NCBI GenBank assembly: GCA_040510375.1
Contig: JBEVJC010000029.1
Coordinates: forward strand, 1-35,660
Direction: 5' to 3'
From: JBEVJC01 sp040510375
GTDB taxonomy: Bacteria; Bacteroidota; Bacteroidia; Chitinophagales; Chitinophagaceae
Length of the DNA: 35,660 nt
The notes beneath the pieces were generated by a model, which saw only the letters and a list, made by a program, of their open reading frames with translations, did no database searches and was not told where the DNA came from. The position numbers and the translations under genes are program-made. Positions 8,417-16,262 of the stretch are shown piece by piece; position 1 is the first letter of the stretch, and every line of letters begins with the position of its first letter.

Positions 8417-9430
8417 TTATACCTTGGCTGTCTTCACTGTTTTAATGATCCTTGCAGCAACCTTGTAAGGGTCAGCGGCAGAGTTCGGACGGCGATCTTC
8501 CAGGTAACCCTTCCAGCCCTTTGCAGGAACGATAACCGGAATGCGGATGGAAGCACCACGGTCAGAAACACCATAGCTGAAGTCCATGATACTTGCTGTT
8601 TCGTGTTTACCAGTCAGGCGCAGGTGGTTATCGGCACCGTATACTTCAATATGTTCTTTTACCAGCGGACGGAATGATTCACAAACTGCATCAAATTTCT
8701 CTTTGCTTCCGGCTGTGCGAAGCAGGGTATTGGAGAAGTTGGCGTGCATACCACTACCATTCCAGTCGAGTGCGCCAAGTGGTTTGGGATGCCAGTTGAT
8801 TGCTACTCCGTATTTCTCTCCGATGCGCTCAAGCAGGTACCGTGCAACCCAGATCTGGTCGCCCGCTTCCTTTGCACCCTTTGCAAAAATCTGGAACTCC
8901 CACTGACCAGCGGCAACTTCTGCGTTGATCCCTTCTACATTCAGACCTGCTTCCAGGCAGGCATCCAGGTGTTCTTCAACGATATAACGGCCAAACGCAT
9001 TGTTTGCACCAACTGAGCAATAGTAGGGGCCTTGCGGACCAGGATAACCTGCTGCAGGAAAACCAAGGGGTTTATTGGTTTCAGGGCTCCACAGGAAATA
9101 TTCCTGCTCGAAACCAAACCAGAAATCATTATCATCATCTTCAATCGTAGCACGGCCATTGGAAACGTGCGGCGTTCCATCCGAATTCAATACCTCAGCC
9201 ATAACCAGCCAGCCGTCCTTGCGCTGCGGGTCCTGGCAAAGGAATACAGGTTTAAGTAAACAATCAGATGATCCACCTGGGGCCTGTTCAGTGGATGATC
9301 CGTCGAAACTCCACATCGGGCAGTCTGCCAGTTTGCCGCTGAAATCCTTTTCAATCTTCGTTTTACTCCGAAGACTTTGGGTGGGTTTGTATCCATCGAG
9401 CCAAACATACTCCAGTTTTGCTACAGCCAT
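8417..9430 (-). CDS. glnII: Glutamine synthetase type II (eukaryote-like)
   Basis: This is the short, eukaryote-like GSII. At 337 residues it begins MAVAKLEYVWLDGYKPTQSLRSK. Landmarks are MWSFDGSSTEQAPG near residue 40, WFGFEQEYFLW with the metal-binding Glu, the ammonia/ATP loop LDWNGSGMHANFS, GKHETASIMDFSYGVSDRGASIRIP and EDRRPNSAADPY at the end. The start at 9430 is the ATG where the family N-terminus begins; the frame is open for 24 further codons that look unconserved. GSII lacks the adenylylation site of type I enzymes, so control is likely transcriptional or by feedback. It precedes GSIII, giving two independent routes for ammonia assimilation side by side. Confidence 0.97.
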   Translation of the reverse strand: MAVAKLEYVWLDGYKPTQSLRSKTKIEKDFSGKLADCPMWSFDGSSTEQAPGGSSDCLLKPVFLCQDPQRKDGWLVMAEVLNSDGTPHVSNGRATIEDDDNDFWFGFEQEYFLWSPETNKPLGFPAAGYPGPQGPYYCSVGANNAFGRYIVEEHLDACLEAGLNVEGINAEVAAGQWEFQIFAKGAKEAGDQIWVARYLLERIGEKYGVAINWHPKPLGALDWNGSGMHANFSNTLLRTAGSKEKFDAVCESFRPLVKEHIEVYGADNHLRLTGKHETASIMDFSYGVSDRGASIRIPVIVPAKGWKGYLEDRRPNSAADPYKVAARIIKTVKTAKV

Positions 9431-9472
9431 AACTATAAAATGATTTATAAAGTGATGAAAAAATTGATACCG

Positions 9473-9480
9473 CAATTTTA
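9473..9480 (-). promoter_or_regulatory. Possible -7 element for the type II glutamine synthetase
   Basis: The minus strand reads TAAAATTG, one mismatch from TAnnTTTG, about 43 bases before the ATG at 9430. No clear -33 was seen. Confidence 0.4.
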
Positions 9481-9590
9481 GGACAATATTGCCATATTCC
9501 ATTCGTTGACGGCGTAAAATTCAAAAAAACGGATGTTAGTATTAATGAAACACCCTATTTTTTAAAAATATTTCATATTATTAAAAAATG

Positions 9591-10460
9591 CTATTCGTCA
9601 TAAAGATTTATTTGCGGATCGATCACGGCTGATTCGCAGATAAAGGTGGGCACGATCCCGCTTGAATTAATCCTTGTTTCTGCATCTTCCCGGAGGATAT
9701 TACCGGTGAGTACCAGTGCAGTATCAAGGCCGAATTTATTACCGCCGAGAATATCGGTATGGAGGGTATCACCTACCATCAGTACGTCTTTTTTTGTAAG
9801 ATCGGGAATGCGTTGTTTAGCCAGTTCCCAGGCAAACATAAAAATCTGTGAATCGGGTTTACCAAAGCGGAATAATTTTTTACCGGTGATCTTTTCGATC
9901 ATCCAGGAAAGCCCGCCGATGGCGATGCCCACATCGTGTTTGGATATAGGATACGCACCATCCGGATTGGCCACAATTGCCGGGATGGTTCGCCAGCGAA
10001 GGAGGTTAACGGCTTTATTCAATCCATCGTTCCAGTCGAAACCCTCATCATCCAGCAACACCAGTGCCGTTACTTTTTCAATATTGGATTCATCCAGGTC
10101 GCCGATGGGCATGATCTCCACGCCTGGTTGTTTGATGTAGTGGGCGGAGCTGGCCGTACCCAGGTAGGCCACGATACCACTTTTAACTTTCAGCTGGATG
10201 AATTCACGGGCCAGCATACCTGATGAGATGAACCGGTCTGCATGGATGTTCGGGAGGCCATAGGCATGGTAACGTTCCACCAGTTTATCCGGACTGCGGC
10301 TTGCATCATTGGTGATTATGAAATAATCTTTCTGCACTGATTCCAGCCAATCGAATGTACTCCGTATACCAGGTATGAGTCCGTTATAATTACGGATCAC
10401 GCCATAGGCATCGAAGAAGATAACTTTATAATTGGATACAAGCGACTTGAAATCTTTCAT
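9591..10460 (-). CDS. HAD-IIA family hydrolase-like protein with DxYG motif
   Basis: The protein has the HAD fold of the NagD/4-nitrophenylphosphatase (IIA) group. Motif I is FFDAYGVIRNY: Asp 17 is the nucleophile, but the second Asp, which acts as acid/base in phosphatases, is Tyr 19. Motif II is FIITNDASRS, motif III the Lys in RFGKPDSQIF, motif IV VGDTLHTDILGG. The cap lies between II and III, as in class IIA. The DxYG form is also seen in haloacid dehalogenases and in a subset of uncharacterised class IIA proteins, so phosphatase activity cannot be assumed. Its ATG lies one base past the stop of the kinase-like gene upstream, so the two are translated together. Substrate unknown. Confidence 0.85.
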   Translation of the reverse strand: MKDFKSLVSNYKVIFFDAYGVIRNYNGLIPGIRSTFDWLESVQKDYFIITNDASRSPDKLVERYHAYGLPNIHADRFISSGMLAREFIQLKVKSGIVAYLGTASSAHYIKQPGVEIMPIGDLDESNIEKVTALVLLDDEGFDWNDGLNKAVNLLRWRTIPAIVANPDGAYPISKHDVGIAIGGLSWMIEKITGKKLFRFGKPDSQIFMFAWELAKQRIPDLTKKDVLMVGDTLHTDILGGNKFGLDTALVLTGNILREDAETRINSSGIVPTFICESAVIDPQINLYDE

Positions 10461-10461
10461 G

Positions 10462-11499
10462 TTAATTCAGTTTCAGGTAGGAGATGATCCGGTCGGCGTC
10501 AAAAACCCGGTCGAGGGAAGGCAGGTAAATTTCCATCGCCTCATCCCTTAATTTTTTTGCGTATTGTTCGTTGAAAAAATAGTTGCCATCCTTTACCACA
10601 TAATTAAGTATAAAGAACCGGTAGGCTTCTTTCATAAACCGGATCTCATCTGCGGTAAGCGGGTTTACTTTATGGTATTCTTTCAGGAATAACAGGAAGC
10701 GGTCTTCCATCATTGTATCGGCCAGGTAACTGAATACGGTTTTGTCGCCCGCATCACTCACCACACGGCTGAAAAAATAAAAGTCCATCATCCGGTAACT
10801 CATACGGAACCAGTCGTAGTCCCAGCGGCTGTACAATTCCTGTTTGCTTCCCACTGAAAAATTACCGGTATTCCAGTCGATGAACACCGGGATCAGGTCG
10901 AAACTCCGCACGTTACATTTGTTACGGTTGACCAGGAATTTTTCGCAATGATCACGCAGCAGGGCTGCGTATTCCGGTCCCCCGAATTTTTTTTCATCAC
11001 GTGCCAGCTGTTCCAGCAGTACATTAATATCGGTGCGCAGGGTTTTTTTGCTCTTGGGCATCACATTGCGGATGCGGCTGCAGGCCTTATGGAACTTGGC
11101 TGTCTGCCGCGCAAAAGTGCGGATCATTGTTTCATCCAGCCGTTTGGGTAATCGCTGCAGCACCCTGCTGGGATTGTAAAAAACAACCCATGCATCATTC
11201 TTCCCTTTTTTATACCGGTAGGTATACACCCGGTTATTTTTCAGCAGGCTTTTAGCCAGCAGGTTTTCAAAGGGATACAGCAGGTTATTACACACCGTAT
11301 GGATGAGCCGGTGATCTTCCTTGAAATGTTCGTATTTACCAAATGAAGAAATTTTGGCGATAATAAAATCATCGTCGGTGAATGTGATACGGAATACATG
11401 GTTGGTTGAAACCGCAGCGCTGATCTCTTCAATGGAACTCAGGGTGCGGGATGGATCGTACCCTTTCCAGGCCTCTTCAATAATCGCGTGATAATTCAT
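10462..11499 (-). CDS. APH/choline-kinase-fold phosphotransferase-like protein
   Basis: The 345-residue protein looks like a distant member of the aminoglycoside phosphotransferase/choline kinase fold. The catalytic loop is FIDWNTGNF, with Asp 208 as the base and Asn 213 as the metal ligand; the usual His two positions before Asp is Phe. About 15 residues later comes SRWDYDWFRMSYRMMDFYFF, which fits the metal-binding Asp (227 or 229) and the following helix. In the N-lobe, FIIAKISSFGKYEHFKEDHRLI resembles the Lys strand and helix. It sits between a polytopic membrane protein 36 bases upstream and a HAD protein one base downstream. A small-molecule or sugar kinase is the likely role; the substrate cannot be read from the sequence. 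It does not look like an antibiotic-resistance enzyme by context. Confidence 0.7.
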   Translation of the reverse strand: MNYHAIIEEAWKGYDPSRTLSSIEEISAAVSTNHVFRITFTDDDFIIAKISSFGKYEHFKEDHRLIHTVCNNLLYPFENLLAKSLLKNNRVYTYRYKKGKNDAWVVFYNPSRVLQRLPKRLDETMIRTFARQTAKFHKACSRIRNVMPKSKKTLRTDINVLLEQLARDEKKFGGPEYAALLRDHCEKFLVNRNKCNVRSFDLIPVFIDWNTGNFSVGSKQELYSRWDYDWFRMSYRMMDFYFFSRVVSDAGDKTVFSYLADTMMEDRFLLFLKEYHKVNPLTADEIRFMKEAYRFFILNYVVKDGNYFFNEQYAKKLRDEAMEIYLPSLDRVFDADRIISYLKLN

Positions 11500-11535
11500 T
11501 TTATGATTTTTATGGCAGGCATCCGTTAACGGTCT

Positions 11536-12807
11536 TCAGGTTTTCAGTGCTGCAAACAGCCGCACAAACCTGTTCCAGTCGGTCCTTGCAAGCAGCGGCG
11601 TCATGATCAGTGGCAGGACGATACTCCTGTAACGTGCAATTGCACCGAGGTTGTTTACACTGAATCCGATTGCCAGCAACATTGTCAGTGAAAAGAAAAA
11701 GCAAAAATACAATGTGGTTCGCGAAGCGGTGGGTTTTGGTATCCGGTATAAAAGGAAAATGACAACGAGTAACAATAATATCCCGATCTCAACAGCGGCA
11801 GCAAGGGATAACAGGTGGCTGATATCAGAAGGATAGGGCCTGGTGGCTGCCATTGCAAATGCTTTGGGAGTGCTGGCAATGAAACTACCAAAGTCGGGTT
11901 GCATAACATTGAAGGGAATGGAGGAATTTCCGACCAGGCGAAGGAAGGATTGTTGTTTCTCCACCACAGCAGCGGGGAAATCAAGGTCGGGTATCAGGTA
12001 ACGGCTGGTGAAAAAAAGAAGGATGCATATTACATACACGCCGCTGTAGATATACGGGGTCCAGACTGGTTTGCGGTTGGAAAGGATCCAGGCAATGATT
12101 GCCGGGATGATCAGCATCAGCACAAAATTACGCAGGATCAGCAGCAGCAGTAATCCCCCCATAAATAACAGGAAGCGCTGCAGGTTAAGCCGCCCCTGTT
12201 TATTACTGAAATAAATAGCATACATGATCAGGCTGATCCCCATCGAGATCAGGCCTTCTTTATGCAAACCACTGCCCCAGTAAAAAAAAGAAGGGATAAA
12301 AAATACGCCAAGAACCACCCAGATCCTTCGTCCGGGCAACAGGTTGTTCATTACGCGGAAAAGCGCAATGGGACCAACAAACGTAGCGTATGTATAAAAA
12401 ATCACATTCACATAATAATAACCACCGCTGAAAATGTCGAAGATGGAAATGAATTTGATGAATACATTAGATTTCAGGTCGTTCCAGTAGGAAAACTGTG
12501 ATCCGAAAAAATTTTTCAGGCCATGTTCATATGGGTTGTTAAAGAGGTTGGAAAAATATTCGGGAGGATGGGTCCGCAGGATATTGTATTCAACGAGGCC
12601 CTGCGAATGATAGCTCCAGGTATCGGACATCTGGGCCAGTTCGCCATAATAAATGCCGATCCATCCATAAAAAATCCCGGCGATGATCTTGAGCAGGAAG
12701 AGTATAACGAGTTGTGGTTTGCTTAGCCCCGAAGCAAGGAAAAATTTGGTCCTGGTGACCAGCCATGCAAAAAAGATAAGGTAAGCGACGAACAGGAGAT
12801 ACTCCAA
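11536..12807 (-). CDS. Polytopic membrane protein, possibly polymerase/GT-C-like
   Basis: The 423 residues form about ten hydrophobic segments. The first external loop carries SDTWSYHSQG, similar to the Asp/Tyr loop of membrane glycosyltransferases of the GT-C type, and a later segment has FYWGSGLHKEGLISMG, a pattern I associate with O-antigen polymerase or EpsG-like proteins. This is an impression from motifs, not a firm family match. The start is TTG at 12807: an in-frame stop lies seven codons upstream and no ATG is found before the first membrane segment. It is the first gene of a three-gene minus-strand unit with the kinase-like and HAD proteins, and diverges from purL with only 84 bases between. 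Confidence 0.65.
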   Translation of the reverse strand: MEYLLFVAYLIFFAWLVTRTKFFLASGLSKPQLVILFLLKIIAGIFYGWIGIYYGELAQMSDTWSYHSQGLVEYNILRTHPPEYFSNLFNNPYEHGLKNFFGSQFSYWNDLKSNVFIKFISIFDIFSGGYYYVNVIFYTYATFVGPIALFRVMNNLLPGRRIWVVLGVFFIPSFFYWGSGLHKEGLISMGISLIMYAIYFSNKQGRLNLQRFLLFMGGLLLLLILRNFVLMLIIPAIIAWILSNRKPVWTPYIYSGVYVICILLFFTSRYLIPDLDFPAAVVEKQQSFLRLVGNSSIPFNVMQPDFGSFIASTPKAFAMAATRPYPSDISHLLSLAAAVEIGILLLLVVIFLLYRIPKPTASRTTLYFCFFFSLTMLLAIGFSVNNLGAIARYRSIVLPLIMTPLLARTDWNRFVRLFAALKT

Positions 12808-12854
12808 TGGGTTGTTTTTAACCTCCTAAAATAGCTATTTATATCTGATTTCCT

Positions 12855-12862
12855 TAGTTTTG
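12855..12862 (+). promoter_or_regulatory. -7 promoter element for purL
   Basis: TAGTTTTG is a perfect match to TAnnTTTG, 29 bases before the purL ATG. No good -33 is visible. The minus-strand promoter of the divergent membrane-protein gene must overlap this 84-bp region. Confidence 0.6.
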
Positions 12863-12891
12863 CGGTTCTTCTTCAACCTCATCACAGTTTA

Positions 12892-15123
12892 ATGGAAATA
12901 ACAGTTAAAACAGCACAGCAGCTGCGGCTTACCGCCGGGGAATTTGAACTTATTCAGCAGAAAATGGGTCGGGTGCCGAACTTCAATGAGCTCTGTGCAT
13001 TCAGTGCCATGTGGAGCGAGCACTGCAGCTACAAAAACTCTATCAAATGGCTGAAAACCTTACCCCGTGAGGGCGGACGTATGCTGGTCAAAGCAGGGGA
13101 AGAGAACGCAGGGCTGATGGATATCGGCGACGGACTGGGTGTTGTTTTTAAAATCGAATCACATAACCACCCCTCGGCTATCGAACCCTTCCAGGGCGCG
13201 GCAACCGGCGTGGGGGGAATCCACCGCGATATTTTCACCATGGGTGCGCGGCCCATTGCCTCATTGAATTCACTCCGCTTCGGCAGGCTGGACGAGGTAA
13301 AGACCCAGCACCTGCTTTCGGGTGTGGTGCACGGGATCGGCCATTACGGTAACTGTTTCGGGGTACCAACCGTTGGAGGCGAAATCTATTTTGACCAGAG
13401 TTATCATACCAATCCGCTGGTAAATGCCATGAGTGTGGGCATTGTGAAAGCAGGCCGGACCGTTTCCGCAACCGCACTGGGAGAAGGAAACCCGGTAATG
13501 TTTGTGGGAAGTGCCACGGGTAAGGACGGAATCGGGGGAGCATCATTTGCATCGGCCGATATCACGGCTGAAAGTGCCCAGGACCTGCCCGCTGTTCAGG
13601 TAGGTGATCCCTTCCAGGAAAAGAAATTACTTGAAGCCTGTCTCGAAGTCATTGAAACCGGCGCAGTGGTAGGTATGCAGGATATGGGTGCAGCAGGAAT
13701 CATCTGCTCCACAGCTGAAATGAGTGCGAAAGGTGGTGTGGGTATGCGGATCGACCTGGATAAGGTACCTGCACGCCAGGCAAATATGAAGGCCTGGGAA
13801 TTATTACTCAGCGAAAGCCAGGAACGTATGTTGCTGGTTGCCGAAAAAGGAAGGGAAGCCGAAGTAACCGCCGTGTTTGCCAAATGGGATCTTCCCTGTT
13901 CAGTAATCGGCGAAGTGACTACCGATGGCCAGCTCAACTTTTTTATGAACGGGGAACTGGAAGCATCATTACCTGCAGAAGAACTGGTACTTGGCGGCGG
14001 TGCACCACAATACGAACGTGAATACCGTGAACCGGCTTATTTCAGCGAAATAAAAAAATTCGACCAGAAAACAATACCCGTTGCCGAAGACCTGAAAGCG
14101 GTAGCTGAACAACTGATTGTTCTTCCTTCCATCGCGTCGAAAAGATGGATCTATAACCAGTACGATAGTATGGTAGGTACCGTCAACACCGCCACCAATG
14201 CGCCTTCCGACGCACCAGTGGTATTGGTAAAAGGTACTTCAAAGGGACTGGCAGTTACAACAGATTGTAACAGCCGGTATGTATATTCCGATCCGTATAA
14301 AGGAGCCATGATCGCGGTCAGCGAAGCGGCGCGTAATATAGTTTGCAGCGGTGGCCTGCCACTGGGTGTAACCAATTGCCTCAACTTCGGAAATCCGTAT
14401 GATCCGGAAGTTTATTACCAGTTTGTACAGGCGATCAAGGGAATGGGCGAGGCCTGTGTGAAATTTGATACACCGGTTACCGGGGGAAATGTGAGTTTTT
14501 ATAACCAGAATCCGGATGGACCTGTATATCCTACCCCAACCATCGGTATGGTTGGATTACTCGAAGATGTGGACGCGAAAATGACGCTTGATTATAAACA
14601 GGAAGGTGATCTTATTTACCTGGTGGGTCCATCCTGCCGCGACCTGCATAATTCAGAATACCTTCATAATATCCTGGGCGTTCCTTATTCGCCTGCTCCC
14701 ACATTTGAACTGGAAGAAGAGTTCAGGTTGCAGCAGGGTGTTGCCCGGCTTATTAAGGAAGGACTTGTATTGTCGGCACATGATATCAGTGAAGGCGGAT
14801 TGTTTGTGACCCTTTGTGAAAGTGGTTTCAACCGTGAACTTGGGTTCTCCGTAATCAGCAACAGCAGCTGCCGTAAAGATGCATGGCTGTTCGGCGAATC
14901 GCAGAGCAGGGTAGTGCTGACAGTTGCGTTGGACAAAGCCGCAGAATTTGAAGCGGCCCTGGGTGATCTCGATTATGAAAAACTGGGTGTTGTCACCACG
15001 GGTGAAATAATGATCGATGGCGAGTTCTGGGGAACCATCGACTGGTGGCAGGATGCATATGACAGCGCAATTGAAAAACAACTCGGCCGCGAATTTGCCG
15101 AAGAAGCGCTGGTAGCGTTATAA
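12892..15123 (+). CDS. purL: Phosphoribosylformylglycinamidine synthase subunit PurL
   Basis: PurL makes FGAM from FGAR, ATP and ammonia in purine synthesis. At 743 residues it is the short form that works with separate PurQ and PurS, neither of which is in the window. Landmarks are FSAMWSEHCSYKNS near residue 40, FKIESHNHPSAIEPFQGAATGVGG near 90 (substrate and ATP binding), VGMQDMGAAGIICSTAEM, and a second pseudo-repeat with GNPYDPEVYYQF, VTGGNVSFYNQ and SAHDISEGGLFVTL. The start at 12892 agrees with the -7 element 30 bases upstream. The gene is followed directly by a terminator, so proC has its own promoter or depends on read-through. Confidence 0.97.
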   Translation: MEITVKTAQQLRLTAGEFELIQQKMGRVPNFNELCAFSAMWSEHCSYKNSIKWLKTLPREGGRMLVKAGEENAGLMDIGDGLGVVFKIESHNHPSAIEPFQGAATGVGGIHRDIFTMGARPIASLNSLRFGRLDEVKTQHLLSGVVHGIGHYGNCFGVPTVGGEIYFDQSYHTNPLVNAMSVGIVKAGRTVSATALGEGNPVMFVGSATGKDGIGGASFASADITAESAQDLPAVQVGDPFQEKKLLEACLEVIETGAVVGMQDMGAAGIICSTAEMSAKGGVGMRIDLDKVPARQANMKAWELLLSESQERMLLVAEKGREAEVTAVFAKWDLPCSVIGEVTTDGQLNFFMNGELEASLPAEELVLGGGAPQYEREYREPAYFSEIKKFDQKTIPVAEDLKAVAEQLIVLPSIASKRWIYNQYDSMVGTVNTATNAPSDAPVVLVKGTSKGLAVTTDCNSRYVYSDPYKGAMIAVSEAARNIVCSGGLPLGVTNCLNFGNPYDPEVYYQFVQAIKGMGEACVKFDTPVTGGNVSFYNQNPDGPVYPTPTIGMVGLLEDVDAKMTLDYKQEGDLIYLVGPSCRDLHNSEYLHNILGVPYSPAPTFELEEEFRLQQGVARLIKEGLVLSAHDISEGGLFVTLCESGFNRELGFSVISNSSCRKDAWLFGESQSRVVLTVALDKAAEFEAALGDLDYEKLGVVTTGEIMIDGEFWGTIDWWQDAYDSAIEKQLGREFAEEALVAL

Positions 15124-15130
15124 ATTACAG

Positions 15131-15152
15131 AGGAGCCCCGCGGCTCCTTTTT
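15131..15152 (+). terminator. Rho-independent terminator of purL
   Basis: A 7-bp stem AGGAGCC/GGCTCCT with a CCGC loop runs into five T, starting eight bases after the purL stop. Confidence 0.88.
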
Positions 15153-15201
15153 CCTGCATGTTGGTGAAGACCAACGCAGATTAATTGTTTTAAATAAAAT
15201 C

Positions 15202-15996
15202 ATGGGAAAAAAGATCGTGATCATCGGCGGGGGCAACCTTGGATCCGCTATTGCGGAGGGACTGATCGAAAGCAGGTTCAGCGAACCAGGCGAGATCATT
15301 GTTACCAAACGTAACGTGTCTACCCTTACATCCCTGCAACAAAAAGGTATCCGTACGGATTCTGATAACAGTGCGGCAGTAAGGGAATCGGACGTAGTAA
15401 TCCTTGCAGTAAAACCCTTCCAGGTAGCGGAAGTACTGGCAGGTATAAAAGACGAACTGAAACCCGGTAAACTGCTCATTTCGGTAGTAACCGGTGTACT
15501 GATCAGTGAAATGGATTCAATCATCCAGGCCCCGCTGGTCTATTTCCGCGCAATGCCGAATACTGCTATTGCCATTGGTGAAAGTATGACCTGCATTTGT
15601 TCACGTAATGCTGATGTTACAGCATCGGCCTATGTAAATGATCTGTTCAGCAAGATGGGAAGGGTAGTGACTATCGATGAGAAACTGATGGAAGCGGCTA
15701 CTATCCTTGCTGCCTGTGGTACCGCCTATGCCATGCGTTATATCCGCGCCAATATACAGGGTGGAATCGAGATCGGATTTGATGCAGCCACTGCATCACT
15801 CATTGCAGCACAAACGGTAAAGGGGGCAGCGGATCTTTTGTTAAAAAAAGGAACCCATCCCGAACAGGAAATCGATAAGGTTACAACACCCAAGGGTTGC
15901 ACTATCGCGGGTCTGAATGAGATGGAACACCAGGGATTCAGTTCATCACTGATCAGGGGGGTGGTGACCAGCTACCGGAAAATCGCGCGTGATTAG
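15202..15996 (+). CDS. proC: Pyrroline-5-carboxylate reductase
   Basis: ProC reduces pyrroline-5-carboxylate to proline. The N-terminal Rossmann motif is VIIGGGNLGSAIAEGLIES; VILAVKPFQVAEVL and VYFRAMPNTAIAIGES follow. The C-terminal signature is KVTTPKGCTIAGLNEMEHQGF, close to the usual VTSPGGTT form. The 264 residues match the family. The start at 15202 is the ATG directly before the Rossmann strand. It lies between terminators of purL and the pyrG promoter and may be a single-gene unit; no clear promoter was identified in the 50 bases after the purL terminator. Confidence 0.95.
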   Translation: MGKKIVIIGGGNLGSAIAEGLIESRFSEPGEIIVTKRNVSTLTSLQQKGIRTDSDNSAAVRESDVVILAVKPFQVAEVLAGIKDELKPGKLLISVVTGVLISEMDSIIQAPLVYFRAMPNTAIAIGESMTCICSRNADVTASAYVNDLFSKMGRVVTIDEKLMEAATILAACGTAYAMRYIRANIQGGIEIGFDAATASLIAAQTVKGAADLLLKKGTHPEQEIDKVTTPKGCTIAGLNEMEHQGFSSSLIRGVVTSYRKIARD

Positions 15997-16112
15997 GTGT
16001 TTTTCTACAAGTTTTTAATCAATTTATACGGCAGTTTACAGTACTGGCAAAACTTCCGGGCTCTTTTCCCCATTATGGGGATGCTTTAATTTTTATCACA
16101 TTGAAATTTGCT

Positions 16113-16120
16113 TAGCTTTG
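16113..16120 (+). promoter_or_regulatory. -7 promoter element for pyrG
   Basis: TAGCTTTG matches TAnnTTTG perfectly. Used as a promoter it gives a long leader of about 135 bases before pyrG. Confidence 0.6.
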
Positions 16121-16203
16121 CATGACCTCCCGGATTTCTCCAGTCATTTTCCGATGGTCACTTGGGCAGGCTGAACCCCTTATTTTATTAATTCTTTTTT
16201 GCA

Positions 16204-16228
16204 GTAACTGTTGCGGGCAACCGGTTAC
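16204..16228 (+). promoter_or_regulatory. Hairpin in the pyrG leader
   Basis: GTAAC pairs with GTTAC and, inside, GTTG pairs with CAAC around a CGGG loop. The stem lies 35 bases before the pyrG ATG and is flanked on both sides by T-rich stretches. It could be a regulatory structure of CTP synthase expression; no known riboswitch was recognised. Confidence 0.3.
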
Positions 16229-16262
16229 GGGCCAGCCATTTTTATTTTGAAATTCGACCATT

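Noticed and set aside
10462..11499. Aminoglycoside resistance gene
   Set aside because: Although the fold motif is shared, the catalytic His is replaced, the sequence is divergent, and the neighbours suggest a metabolic or surface role.
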